Positions 1-9,753 of a DNA stretch of 64,000 nt are shown one piece after another. The first letter of the stretch is position 1, and each line of letters begins with the position of its first letter. Source of the stretch: Apilactobacillus apisilvae (GTDB lineage Bacteria; Bacillota; Bacilli; Lactobacillales; Lactobacillaceae); NCBI RefSeq assembly GCF_023380225.1, contig NZ_CP093362.1:558001-622000 (forward strand). Direction: 5' to 3'. Under the pieces are notes generated by a model. That model searched no databases and was not told the DNA's origin. It worked only from the letters and a program-made list of their open reading frames with translations. Both the position numbers and the translations under genes were made by a program.

Positions 1-1021
1 TAGATGGAACTAGTCCTTTAGCTGGAACAGAACCATCACGTAAAACATTATTAGATAATTCTTCTCTATTAATAGCTAATGACAAAGCGCGTCTAGCATT
101 AGCATTTCTTAATATAGGATTTTTCTTTTGGTTTAGCAACATATAAACTGTTGCACCACCAGTAAAGGATTTAAAGCCCTTTTCGTTTTTGTAATTAACA
201 ACTTGATCTCCATTTAGTGGAGTAACGTCTAGTTTTCCTTGTTGGAATAGGTTTAATGAAGTACTAGGATTCTTAACAACTGAAACATTAATTTTATCTA
301 AGTGAACATTTTTAGCGTTCCAATATTTATTATTCTTAATCAATTGCCAATTTTCATTAGTTCCATTCCATTTCTTTAGTACAAATGGACCATCCGAATT
401 TGTCTTATTACTATTTTCACCATATGACTTACCATATTTATCAACAACTGACTGTTGCAATGGGAAGAACACGGGGAAAGATAATAATCTTCTAAAATAA
501 GGAACTGGCTTATTTAAATTAACAACTAATTTATAATTACCATCCGCTTTAACACCTAAATTATCAGGACTCATTTGACCTTTTTGGATTGAGTCATAAT
601 TTTGAATCTGTGCGAATAGATATGCATACTGAGAAGCTGATTTAGGATTAGCAGCTCGACGCCAAGAATAAACAAAATCTTTGGCTGTCACTTCTTGTCC
701 GTTTACCCATTTAGCTCCTTTTCGCAAGTTAAATGTATACTGTTTACCATCGTTAGAAACTTTGTAACTTGTAGCTAAGGCATTATCAATTTTATCATTT
801 TCACCCAAACGATATAATCCTTCAGTTGTATGATATAACATCGTTAAACTAGAAGAATCTGAAGCCTTAGTATTATCCATTGATGATATTTCAGTTGGAT
901 AACTTAAATTTAACTGTTTACTATTAATCTGCTTATCTTGAGAACTTTGACTACCACAAGCAACTAATACCATTGCTAAACCAGCAGTCATAATTCCTAC
1001 AATTGATTTTTTCCACTTCAA
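1..1021 (-). CDS. Oligopeptide ABC transporter substrate-binding lipoprotein (OppA/SBP family 5), 3' end cut by window edge
   Basis: The 340 visible residues begin with a basic stretch, a hydrophobic segment and a lipobox ending in LVACGS (Cys at about residue 22), so the protein should be a membrane-anchored lipoprotein. The family-5 extracellular solute-binding pattern follows: a YPTEISSMD start, LRKGAKWVNGQEVTAKDFVYSWRR split across residues 97-120, and a later ARRALSLAIN helix. It should capture peptides for an Opp-type permease. The start is TTG at 1021, chosen because AGGTGA lies 7 nt upstream. The C-terminal part is outside the window, and no permease or ATPase gene is visible, so it may be an orphan binding protein. 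Substrate (peptide or pheromone) cannot be told. Confidence 0.9.
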   Translation of the reverse strand, partial: MKWKKSIVGIMTAGLAMVLVACGSQSSQDKQINSKQLNLSYPTEISSMDNTKASDSSSLTMLYHTTEGLYRLGENDKIDNALATSYKVSNDGKQYTFNLRKGAKWVNGQEVTAKDFVYSWRRAANPKSASQYAYLFAQIQNYDSIQKGQMSPDNLGVKADGNYKLVVNLNKPVPYFRRLLSFPVFFPLQQSVVDKYGKSYGENSNKTNSDGPFVLKKWNGTNENWQLIKNNKYWNAKNVHLDKINVSVVKNPSTSLNLFQQGKLDVTPLNGDQVVNYKNEKGFKSFTGGATVYMLLNQKKNPILRNANARRALSLAINREELSNNVLRDGSVPAKGLVPS

Positions 1022-1080
1022 TATATATCACCTACCATAATTTATAACAATAAGTAGTTTAGCATAAAAATATATCGTTG

Positions 1081-1112
1081 CAAAATAAAAAGCACCCGAT
1101 TTAATCAAGTGC
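1081..1112 (-). terminator. Intrinsic terminator after prs
   Basis: Minus-strand hairpin 1112-1092: a 10-bp stem (GCACTTGATT with AATCGGGTGC, using two G-U pairs) and a very short loop, followed by a TTTTTATTTT tract. It separates prs from the downstream oppA-like gene. Confidence 0.8.
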
Positions 1113-1121
1113 CTATAATTA

Positions 1122-2078
1122 TTATTTAAATAATTTACCAACCGACTTATTTTCATGAATTCTGGTGATCGCTTTGCCCATCAAAGTGGCAACTGAAACA
1201 ACATCCAATTTGTCTATTCTTTTATCATTAGATAGATAAACCGAATCAGAAACAATTACTTTTTCAATTGGTGATTCATCAATTCTCTGTAATGCATCTT
1301 TGGCAAATACTCCATGAGTAGTTACTACATAAATCTTATCAGCACCATTTTTAGCTAATACATTGGCTGCCTTAATTGCACCATTTCCAGTATCAATCAT
1401 ATCATCAGCAATTATAGCAACTTTATCTTTCACATCCCCTATTACAAAAGTAGGTATATGCTTAATATTTCCAGGATCACGATCGTCAACAATCGCAATT
1501 GGTGAATCAATTAATCCAGCAAATCCTCTGGCACGACCTACTCCAGCATGATCAGGAGATACAACTACTGCATTACTTAAATCATAATTATCTAACATAT
1601 GTGACGCCATAATTTTATCCATTTTTAGATTATCAACAGGTTTATTAAAGAAACCTTGAATTTGTGGAGAATGTAAGTCTAATGTTAAAACTCTATCGAT
1701 TCCATCGTTTTCTAAAACAGAAGCAATCAGCTTTGCAACAATGGGTTTACGCTCTCGTCTTTTAGCTGAATATCTAGAATATCCATAGTAGGGTATAACA
1801 ACATTAATTGACTTAGCACTAGTTCTTCTAACCGCATCAATCATGATGAATAGCTCCATGACATTAGTATTAATGGGGTCAGAGAAAGATTGAATTATAT
1901 AAACCGAATCGCCCCTAATACTTTCATCAATTTGAATTTTTATTTCACCGTCACTAAATTGATTAATAGTTGCTTTACCTAACTCTACACCACAAGTTTT
2001 TGATATTTTTTCTGCTAGAGGTCTATTAGAACTTAGCGAAAAAATTTTAATTCCTTTGTTATCAGAATTGTCTGTCAT
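1122..2078 (-). CDS. prs: Ribose-phosphate pyrophosphokinase (PRPP synthetase), divergent paralogue
   Basis: Prs family, 318 residues, the usual length. By fold it would make PRPP from ribose-5-phosphate and ATP for nucleotide, His and Trp synthesis. Visible family marks: an IPYYGYSR segment at 95-102, catalytic-region LDLHSPQIQGFF with His136, VVVSPDHAGVGRARG at 171-185, and the PRPP loop DDMIDTGNG at 225-233. Several positions depart from active enzymes: after YSR the usual QDR is YSA, the catalytic flexible loop (usually DKRRP) reads DDRDP at 198-202, and the usual DTGGT or DTAGT loop is DTGNG. Lactobacilli often carry two prs genes, and this may be the second, specialised or weakly active one. 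Start ATG at 2078 is preferred over an upstream in-frame codon because AGGGGGA lies 8-9 nt before it. Confidence 0.88.
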   Translation of the reverse strand: MTDNSDNKGIKIFSLSSNRPLAEKISKTCGVELGKATINQFSDGEIKIQIDESIRGDSVYIIQSFSDPINTNVMELFIMIDAVRRTSAKSINVVIPYYGYSRYSAKRRERKPIVAKLIASVLENDGIDRVLTLDLHSPQIQGFFNKPVDNLKMDKIMASHMLDNYDLSNAVVVSPDHAGVGRARGFAGLIDSPIAIVDDRDPGNIKHIPTFVIGDVKDKVAIIADDMIDTGNGAIKAANVLAKNGADKIYVVTTHGVFAKDALQRIDESPIEKVIVSDSVYLSNDKRIDKLDVVSVATLMGKAITRIHENKSVGKLFK

Positions 2079-2148
2079 GGAATGTTCCCCCTCAATCGAA
2101 TAATTCAAAGATTAATTTTAACACAAAAAATAAAATAAAACATGCCTT

Positions 2149-4572
2149 TTATGGCTTAATGCCTTGCATTCCAATCATTGGATCAACATATTCTTTTCTA
2201 ATCATTTCACTAGTAAGATGGTAATCATTTTCATTAGAAGACTTATCAACATTAGAGTCATCAAATGATTTCAATTCAGGCTTAACGTTACCTTTGATTA
2301 ATTTTTGAATTCTAGATTTCAAACTAGTATTACGATTATCTGATTCATTTTCAACACAATTTAGGAAAGAATTATAGTTACCAATCATTATTAGAGCATC
2401 TTCAGCTCTTGTAATCGCGGTATAAAGCAAATTTTTCTTTAACATTTTAGAAAATTGAGGCACTATCGGTAGAATGACCATCCTAAATTCACTACCTTGT
2501 GCTTTATGAATAGTTGTACAGTAAGCTAATGTTATTTGTAACCAGTCTCTTCTTTTATAAGTAACCTCACTTTGATCAAAAGCAATTGTAATTTTATCAT
2601 TACTGGATTTATCATCATCTTTTTGGATTTTTATAATTTGCCCTATATCACCATTAAATACATTGTTCTCCGGACTATTAACTAATTGTAAAACTTTGTC
2701 GCCTTCTCGATAAATAACACCGCGAGACTCAACTTCAAATATTTCTGGATTACTTGGATTCATAATAGACTGAATTACATCGTTTAGGTGATTAACACCA
2801 GCAGCTCCACGATACATTGGTGCTAAGACTTGAATATCATTGGCGGTAAAACCTTTCAATTTAGCTCTAGTAACAATTTGTTCAATAACATTACTCATTT
2901 GACTTGGTGTACAAGAAATAAAACTTCGATCAGGCTTTTTATCTTTAAAATCACTAGGTAAAGTCCCTTGTTGAATGCTATGTGCCAATGGAATGATTGT
3001 TGAATCACTATCTTGACGATAAATAGTATTCAAATGCATACTATTTATACATTCAGAATTAAGTAGGTCACTAAATACCTGCCCAGGACCAACAGAAGGC
3101 AATTGATCCTTATCTCCAACCAATATAACTTTCATTTCATTGGGAATAGCTCTAACTAAGGACTTGAATAAGTAAGTATCTACCATAGATACCTCATCAA
3201 TTATCAACAAACCACCATCTAGGTCTTTAGTATTTTCAACACTATCTTCTTCATGACCATTAAGTCCTAATAATCTATGAATAGTACTAGCGGGAACTCC
3301 TGTAGCTTCATTCATCCTTTTAGCTGCACGACCAGTTGGTGCAGCCAATAACATGGGAAATTCCTCATCTTTATAGGAATTAAGATTCAAAGAATAGTCA
3401 TTTAGATAAGCATATAAATAAATAATTCCTTTGATAATTGTTGTTTTACCAGTTCCAGGCCCTCCAGTTAATAAAAACATTTGTGAATCAACAGCGCTTT
3501 TTAAAGCAGCTAACTGTGAATCATCATATTCTATATTAAGCTTTTTTTCTACTAATCTAATTTTTTTATTAATCGTTGCTTTATTGTACTTAATTGGACT
3601 TGGGTTTTTAATAATTCGATTTAAATGTTCAGCTATTTGCCATTCATCATCATATAGAGATTTTAAATAGACCCGATCATCTTCTCCAACAATTTTTTGA
3701 CTGCGTGCTAATTCAATAAATTGACTAGATAAATCCTCTCCAGAAATATTATTACCGCTACCATTATTTAATAATCTCAAAGTTTCATCAATAATTGGCC
3801 CCGTAAAAGTGTAAGTATCACAATTTTTTATTGATAAATTTTGTAAAGCTGAGATTAATCCTGCTCTAATTCTAGCTGGATTGTTGGAAGACATCCCTAT
3901 TTTAGAAGCAATTTCATCAGCTTTTTTAAAACCAATGCCATTAATATCTTCAACTAAGCGATACGGATTTTCATTAATAACATCTAAAGTATCATTTTTA
4001 TACTTATTATAAATACTAGATGATAAATCACTACCAAATCCATAACTATTCAAGCCAATAATAACTTGCTCCATCCCATTATTTTTATTAATAGAATTAA
4101 CAATTGTTGTATTTTGCTTATTATTCAATCCTACTTTATTCAAAACTTTAGAATCGTTTAAAATATTTTGAATTAGATTATTACCTAAAATATCAACAAC
4201 TCTAGAAGCAGTTTTTTTACCAATTCCAGGAAAGTCATCACCAGATAAATATGAAACTAAACCTTCGTAAGATGTAGGAACATTACTTTCATAATTAGTA
4301 GCTTTAAATTGTTTTCCATACTTTGGGTGTTCAACTATATTACCATAAAAGCAATACTCATTGTCCTCAACTACATCAGCAAAATTACCAGTAATAACAA
4401 CTTCATCTTCATTCCAGTCAGAAAGATTAGTATCGATAATTTTAACAAGAATTACTTTATAAAAGCTATCGTTACTTTCAAAAAAGGTGGCCGTAACTTT
4501 TCCTTTTATATATGTTTGGTTTTGTTCTTTATCGTCCCCACTATCTGCGAACAAACTAATGGATTCTGCCAC
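2149..4572 (-). CDS. recD2: RecD2-type ATP-dependent DNA helicase (RecD/TraA family)
   Basis: 807 residues, typical for RecD2, the 5'-3' helicase found in bacteria without RecBC. It acts in DNA repair and replication-fork maintenance. The N-terminal part (1-340) carries helix-hairpin-helix segments (FPGIGKKTA near 114, INGIGFKKADE near 210). The helicase core starts at Walker A TGGPGTGKTT (369-378), then LLIIDEVSMVD (motif II), GDKDQLPSVGPG, and a C-terminal TIHKAQGSEF and LYTAITRA. Start is GTG at 4572 with AAGGAGGAA 8 nt before it. It lies 14 nt after the TPR gene, the same mnmA–TPR–recD2 order as B. subtilis trmU-yrrB-yrrC, so it is probably the last gene of that operon. Confidence 0.96.
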   Translation of the reverse strand: MAESISLFADSGDDKEQNQTYIKGKVTATFFESNDSFYKVILVKIIDTNLSDWNEDEVVITGNFADVVEDNEYCFYGNIVEHPKYGKQFKATNYESNVPTSYEGLVSYLSGDDFPGIGKKTASRVVDILGNNLIQNILNDSKVLNKVGLNNKQNTTIVNSINKNNGMEQVIIGLNSYGFGSDLSSSIYNKYKNDTLDVINENPYRLVEDINGIGFKKADEIASKIGMSSNNPARIRAGLISALQNLSIKNCDTYTFTGPIIDETLRLLNNGSGNNISGEDLSSQFIELARSQKIVGEDDRVYLKSLYDDEWQIAEHLNRIIKNPSPIKYNKATINKKIRLVEKKLNIEYDDSQLAALKSAVDSQMFLLTGGPGTGKTTIIKGIIYLYAYLNDYSLNLNSYKDEEFPMLLAAPTGRAAKRMNEATGVPASTIHRLLGLNGHEEDSVENTKDLDGGLLIIDEVSMVDTYLFKSLVRAIPNEMKVILVGDKDQLPSVGPGQVFSDLLNSECINSMHLNTIYRQDSDSTIIPLAHSIQQGTLPSDFKDKKPDRSFISCTPSQMSNVIEQIVTRAKLKGFTANDIQVLAPMYRGAAGVNHLNDVIQSIMNPSNPEIFEVESRGVIYREGDKVLQLVNSPENNVFNGDIGQIIKIQKDDDKSSNDKITIAFDQSEVTYKRRDWLQITLAYCTTIHKAQGSEFRMVILPIVPQFSKMLKKNLLYTAITRAEDALIMIGNYNSFLNCVENESDNRNTSLKSRIQKLIKGNVKPELKSFDDSNVDKSSNENDYHLTSEMIRKEYVDPMIGMQGIKP

Positions 4573-4586
4573 GGGCTTATTCCTCC

Positions 4587-5300
4587 TTATTTTTTGCTTT
4601 GTTTAGCTTGAATATATTTTTCGATATCAGATAAACGCTTTTGACCATCATTGAAATATTTTTCATCATATTTTTTAGATTTATTAAAATAATTACTAAA
4701 ATTTTCGCCTAAAACCATTGCAACAATTCCACGATCAAAATTAGCTTTACCATTTTTAGGTTGGGCTTTTAATGTTGTATCTAAAAATTGAGCAGCTTCA
4801 GAAAAATTTCCCAATGCCATTAAACTACTTCCTAAAAGATAGTTAACATCTGGATCTTGTCTTCTAAATCCTTGTGCAGTTAAAGCAAAAACAACCGCTT
4901 TTTTGTAATCTTTTTTTCCCATATAACTTTGAGCTAACATAATATATGAATCTGATTTAAGATCTGAACTACTCAAAGAATTAAATTGTTCAATCGATTT
5001 ATCAAATTCACCAGCAGCATAGTAAACATTCCCTAAGCCATAAGTTAAAACTTCTTTAGCTTTTTTACTTTGATTTGCAAATAATCCCAAGGCTTTCATC
5101 ATTAGCTCTTCTGCTTGAGTAAAATTATGCAATTCAACTAAAAAAGCACCTAAATCATAATAAGTTCGATAATCATGTGGGTGTTCATCAATATCAGTAA
5201 CTAAATTGTGTAAAGTTTTGTCAGCTTTTTTTTGTCTTTTTTCATGTTCTTTTTGAACTTGAGATTGTCTATTTTTTAACTTTTCATCATTATTTTCCAT
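4587..5300 (-). CDS. Tetratricopeptide-repeat protein
   Basis: 237 residues. After a highly charged N-terminus (many Lys, Gln and Glu up to residue 28) there are about five TPR units between residues 40 and 195, recognisable from patterns such as YYDLGAFLVELHNFTQAEELMMKAL and VNYLLGSSLMALGNFSEAAQFLDTTL (each broken here into its helices). There is no signal peptide or membrane span, so it is cytoplasmic. TPR solenoids bind other proteins; the partner is unknown. It sits between a phosphatase gene and recD2, a position conserved with B. subtilis YrrB next to trmU and yrrC. RBS AGGTGAT is 5 nt before the ATG. Confidence 0.88.
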   Translation of the reverse strand: MENNDEKLKNRQSQVQKEHEKRQKKADKTLHNLVTDIDEHPHDYRTYYDLGAFLVELHNFTQAEELMMKALGLFANQSKKAKEVLTYGLGNVYYAAGEFDKSIEQFNSLSSSDLKSDSYIMLAQSYMGKKDYKKAVVFALTAQGFRRQDPDVNYLLGSSLMALGNFSEAAQFLDTTLKAQPKNGKANFDRGIVAMVLGENFSNYFNKSKKYDEKYFNDGQKRLSDIEKYIQAKQSKK

Positions 5301-5308
5301 AATATCAC

Positions 5309-5965
5309 CTATATTAAGTCAGTCTTATCTAAATTCTTATTTAAATAGTCAGTATCGTTCCATTTAATTAAATGAAAGCTGTAACCATTATCATTAGTTT
5401 CTAAAATGGTGGTGCTAGTATTAGCTAATCCACCACGATTTCTAACATCTTTAATTGGGGTATCCAATAGTGCATTAATAATGGCTTTAAGCGCAGCACC
5501 ATGACTAAAAATAATTACGTTACTATAATCATTATTATTTTTAACTATTGATTGAATTGCAGGCCGCATTCTATTAATAACATCAGAAAAGCTTTCTCCA
5601 CCAATTTCCTTAGCATCATACTTTTCCGGATGATTCCTAAAATTATTAAAAGATTCAGGATATTTCTTTTCTACATCCAAAAACTTTTGGCCTTCCATTT
5701 TACCTAAATTGAACTCTTCTAAACGGCTCCATAAAGATAAATTAGGTCGATGATCTAATTGATTAATTACCCTGTTAGCAGTTAATCTGGCCCGTTTAAT
5801 TGGACTAGAATATGCATGTGAAAATTTAATTGTCTTCAGTTCAGTAGCTAATTTATCCATCTCATTATAACTTTGTTGCAATAAATCAGAATCGCCTCCT
5901 GCACCTTGATAACGACTTTCTAAATTCCATTTTGTTTTGCCATGTCTTATAAAATATAATCTCAA
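5309..5965 (-). CDS. Histidine phosphatase family protein (phosphoglycerate mutase-like)
   Basis: 218 residues, cytoplasmic. The N-terminal MRLYFIRHGKTKWN carries the RHG motif with the phospho-accepting His8. SSPIKRARLTA around 53-63 and the second catalytic IIFSHGAALKA near 151-161 complete the phosphatase superfamily core. Glu in the LEEFNLGKMEGQ segment is the likely proton donor. The motifs do not separate a broad-specificity phosphatase from a cofactor-dependent mutase; the short length and single-gene context favour a phosphatase of PhoE/GpmB type. It is 8 nt upstream of the TPR gene, so the two are probably co-transcribed. It is separated from mnmA by a bidirectional terminator. Confidence 0.9.
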   Translation of the reverse strand: MRLYFIRHGKTKWNLESRYQGAGGDSDLLQQSYNEMDKLATELKTIKFSHAYSSPIKRARLTANRVINQLDHRPNLSLWSRLEEFNLGKMEGQKFLDVEKKYPESFNNFRNHPEKYDAKEIGGESFSDVINRMRPAIQSIVKNNNDYSNVIIFSHGAALKAIINALLDTPIKDVRNRGGLANTSTTILETNDNGYSFHLIKWNDTDYLNKNLDKTDLI

Positions 5966-6035
5966 TTTTATCCCTCGTTAAAAAATTATTATATATATTA
6001 TCTCAATTTACCAATATAAATTCAAAGTTTTAAAC

Positions 6036-6072
6036 AAAAAAAGTCTTTAAAATATTTTTTAAAGACTTTTTA
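6036..6072. terminator. Terminator after mnmA
   Basis: Stem 6042-6052 paired with 6057-6067 (AGTCTTTAAAA), loop TATT, A-run on one side and T-run on the other. On the minus strand it ends the mnmA transcript just past its stop codon. Confidence 0.8.
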
Positions 6073-6075
6073 TAG

Positions 6076-7272
<1,197 letters not shown>

Positions 7273-7317
7273 CTATAATACATATTTTAGCAATCAAATG
7301 CAATAAATTCACAAAAA

Positions 7318-7339
7318 AAGAAACGCCCAGGCGTTTCTT
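7318..7339 (-). terminator. Strong hairpin after DUF1831 gene
   Basis: AAGAAACGCC (7318-7327) and GGCGTTTCTT (7330-7339) form a 10-bp stem with a two-base loop and flanking A/T tracts. It begins just past the DUF1831 stop, so mnmA downstream needs its own promoter or read-through. Confidence 0.8.
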
Positions 7340-7340
7340 T

Positions 7341-7679
7341 TTATTTTTTAATAAAAACTTCTCGTTCAACAAAATTATTCATTAAAAATTGAAATTGCTG
7401 AATTAAATTATCTTTATTAGTATTTTTAAAAATATTAACTTTATTCATTCCATTACCACTAACTGTAGACATTTTGAACGATTTTAAATCAGCCTTAAAG
7501 GTGATTTTTAACTTTATTCCTTTGTAAGGATCTTCAGTGTCTAAAGATTGTTCAAATGCAAAGTTACCTGCATTAGTTTTACTGAATCCAGTATCAGTTA
7601 ATGTATAACGTTTGATTGATGGATTAATTGAATAAACATTAGAATCACCATCAATTTTATTTTCAGTTGAAAAAGCCAT
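7341..7679 (-). CDS. DUF1831-family protein
   Basis: 112 residues, start ATG with AGGAGA 8 nt upstream, no signal or membrane span. I recognise it as the DUF1831 family (PF08866), small proteins of lactobacilli typically encoded between the cysteine desulfurase and mnmA; this comes from context and general resemblance (SINPSIKRYTLTDTGF start, EVFIKK end), not from a search. It may assist sulfur transfer to MnmA, but no catalytic cysteine is present (the protein contains no Cys), so it would not be a persulfide relay itself. Function unknown. Confidence 0.75.
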   Translation of the reverse strand: MAFSTENKIDGDSNVYSINPSIKRYTLTDTGFSKTNAGNFAFEQSLDTEDPYKGIKLKITFKADLKSFKMSTVSGNGMNKVNIFKNTNKDNLIQQFQFLMNNFVEREVFIKK

Positions 7680-7690
7680 TTTAAGTTCTC

Positions 7691-8839
7691 CTATCTTTTT
7701 ATCCGATTTACAATTCTTATTAAAGAAGTTACAAACGAATCAATATCATCATCAGTAGTAAATTTACTAAAACTAATTCTGATTGATTGACTAATCCGTG
7801 GACTTTCTTTCCCATACATTGCAATTAAAACATGTGATGGTTCAATACTACCAGCAGTACATGCAGACCCAGAAGAAACAGCTATACCATCTAAATCAAG
7901 ATTAGTTTGTAATAGATCAGTTGGAACATTTTTAACCCATAGATTAAAAACATGCTGCAAGTTATTGTTGTCCATAGAGCCATTAACTTCAAAATCAATA
8001 TTATTATTTTTTAATGTTTCAATAATTGTACGTTTAAATCCTACATAACGATCATGTAATTTTTTCTTTAATTCAGGAGTAGCTAAAGAAACCGCTGTTG
8101 CAAAGCCAGAAATAGCCGGAATGTTTTCAGTCCCAGCACGACGCTTATCTTCTTGATCTCCACCCTTGATAAAACTAGGAAAACTAATTCCTTCTTTACG
8201 ATACAAAAATCCCATCATTTTAGGACCATTCAGCTTATGCGCTGAAGTAGATAACATATCAATATAATCAGCTTTTACATCAATATTTGATAGCCCATAG
8301 GCTTGTACTGCATCAGTATGAAACCAAGCTTGGTGATCTTTTAAAATTTTCCCAATTTCATGAATTGGCATATGTGAACCCACTTCGTTATTACCAGTCA
8401 TGATTGTAACTAAAATAGTATCGTCATCTAAAGCAGATTTCAAATCATCAATGCTGATTTGACCATTTTTATCTACCGGAAGATAAGTTACTCTGAATCC
8501 ATTATTTTCAAGAAAAGATAATGGCTTTAAAACTGCTTCGTGTTCAATTGCAGTAGTGATAATGTGATTACCTAAACTTTTTCTAGCTTCAGCAGTTTGC
8601 ATAATTGCAGTATTATCACTTTCAGTTCCACCACTAGTAAAAATAATTTCATCTGATTCGGCATTAATACTTTTAGCAATAATATCTCTACTATCTTCTA
8701 GAATTGTATGGGCTCTTCTACCAAGTCCATATAAAGTTGAGGCATTACCATATACATTTTTAAATTTATCATACATATCTGCTAAAACTTCATCGTCAAT
8801 TTTAGTAGTAGCAGCATTGTCTAAATAAATTTCTTTCAA
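7691..8839 (-). CDS. Cysteine desulfurase (NifS/IscS class, YrvO-like)
   Basis: 382 residues. PLP enzyme that removes sulfur from cysteine and carries it as a persulfide. The PLP lysine is Lys202 in STSAHKLNGPK, His100 in AIEHEAV stacks on PLP, and Cys327 in SSGSACTAGS is the sulfur-carrying residue in the class I-type loop. The N-terminal YLDNAATTK is typical. It directly precedes DUF1831 and mnmA, so its main acceptor is probably MnmA, as with B. subtilis YrvO, rather than an Fe-S scaffold. Start is TTG at 8839; GAGAGG lies 11 nt before it. The gap to mtnN is 20 nt. Confidence 0.94.
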   Translation of the reverse strand: MKEIYLDNAATTKIDDEVLADMYDKFKNVYGNASTLYGLGRRAHTILEDSRDIIAKSINAESDEIIFTSGGTESDNTAIMQTAEARKSLGNHIITTAIEHEAVLKPLSFLENNGFRVTYLPVDKNGQISIDDLKSALDDDTILVTIMTGNNEVGSHMPIHEIGKILKDHQAWFHTDAVQAYGLSNIDVKADYIDMLSTSAHKLNGPKMMGFLYRKEGISFPSFIKGGDQEDKRRAGTENIPAISGFATAVSLATPELKKKLHDRYVGFKRTIIETLKNNNIDFEVNGSMDNNNLQHVFNLWVKNVPTDLLQTNLDLDGIAVSSGSACTAGSIEPSHVLIAMYGKESPRISQSIRISFSKFTTDDDIDSFVTSLIRIVNRIKR

Positions 8840-8859
8840 GTATATTCAATCCTCTCTAA

Positions 8860-9549
8860 TTATTTATTTTCAAATAGGTTCAATAACATCTTAGCAGAAC
8901 GTTTACCTGCATCAATAATAAATTTATCAAAACTATTATCTGCATCCTCGTCTCCAACATCGGACATAGCTCTCACAACAACATAAGGAATGTTAAATTG
9001 ATTAGCAATTTGACCAACGGCAGCACCTTCCATTTCACATGAAAGTGCATCTGGAAATTCTTTTAAGATATTGTCGATTGCACTTTGACTAGCAATAAAT
9101 TGATCTCCAGTAACTATCAGACCATGTTTCACGTTTAGACCAACATTTTCTGATGCTTCTGCTACTTTACTAGTCCATTCTTTAGAAGCTTCAAATCTGG
9201 CTGGTTGGCCAGGTAACTGTCCATATGCATATCCGGCTGCTTTTGCATCAACATCGTGGTATGCCGTCTCACTAGAAATAACAACATCACCAACTGATAA
9301 TCCAGTACCAATTCCACCAGCAGATCCAGAGTTAATTACAATATCAACATTAAAATTAGTAATTAGCATTGCAGTAGTAGATCCTGCTTCAACCTTACCA
9401 ATTCCTGATTTAACTAATACAACTGATTTTCCAAAAATATTTCCTTCATGAAAAATAACTCCATGAATATTAGTTTGCTTATCATTATCAAGTGAAGAAA
9501 TCAATGTTTTAATTTCTTCATCCATTGCACATAAAATTCCAAATTTCAT
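8860..9549 (-). CDS. mtnN: 5'-methylthioadenosine/S-adenosylhomocysteine nucleosidase
   Basis: 229 residues, usual length. It hydrolyses MTA and SAH (and 5'-deoxyadenosine) to adenine and thioribose compounds, clearing SAM by-products and feeding LuxS. Visible: MKFGILCAMDEEI start with the catalytic Glu near 11-12, NSGSAGGIG at 73-81, SCEMEGAAVGQ at 170-180 with the ribose-binding Met-Glu, and the catalytic Asp in RAMSDVGDEDA near 197. RBS GGTGA lies before the ATG. It sits between the small membrane protein and the desulfurase genes in a co-directional series with short gaps. Confidence 0.96.
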   Translation of the reverse strand: MKFGILCAMDEEIKTLISSLDNDKQTNIHGVIFHEGNIFGKSVVLVKSGIGKVEAGSTTAMLITNFNVDIVINSGSAGGIGTGLSVGDVVISSETAYHDVDAKAAGYAYGQLPGQPARFEASKEWTSKVAEASENVGLNVKHGLIVTGDQFIASQSAIDNILKEFPDALSCEMEGAAVGQIANQFNIPYVVVRAMSDVGDEDADNSFDKFIIDAGKRSAKMLLNLFENK

Positions 9550-9564
9550 AATTAATCACCAATC

Positions 9565-9741
9565 CTATGGATTAAAGAAAAACAAGATTAAATAGGTAAT
9601 AATAATTCCTAATATAAGCCAAAAAATTATCCAATTTAAAATTTTCTTTAATCTACTATTTTTTTGTTCAAATTTGTTTTTGTCATTAGTTTGTTTGCTT
9701 TTATGATACTCTTCCCTGGTTAAATCAGCATTATTTTTCAT
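9565..9741 (-). CDS. Small single-span membrane protein, unknown function
   Basis: 58 residues if ATG 9741 is used (AGGTG 9 nt upstream); an in-frame GTG at 9753 directly after the nudF stop would add four residues. A charged N-terminal half (NNADLTREEYHKSK) and a Lys-rich stretch precede one hydrophobic helix, about residues 33-55, ending in FFFNP. Positive charges before the helix suggest the N-terminus stays in the cytoplasm. It is packed between nudF and mtnN and is likely translated from the same mRNA. I do not recognise a family. Confidence 0.7.
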   Translation of the reverse strand: MKNNADLTREEYHKSKQTNDKNKFEQKNSRLKKILNWIIFWLILGIIITYLILFFFNP

Positions 9742-9753
9742 AACACTCAACAC

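Noticed and set aside
2079..2148. Possible terminator between recD2 and prs
   Set aside because: Only a 3-4 bp GCC/GGC stem is seen before the T-rich stretch; too weak to call.
7341..7679. Idea that the DUF1831 protein is a persulfide carrier between desulfurase and MnmA
   Set aside because: It contains no cysteine, so it cannot carry a persulfide; a scaffold role remains possible.
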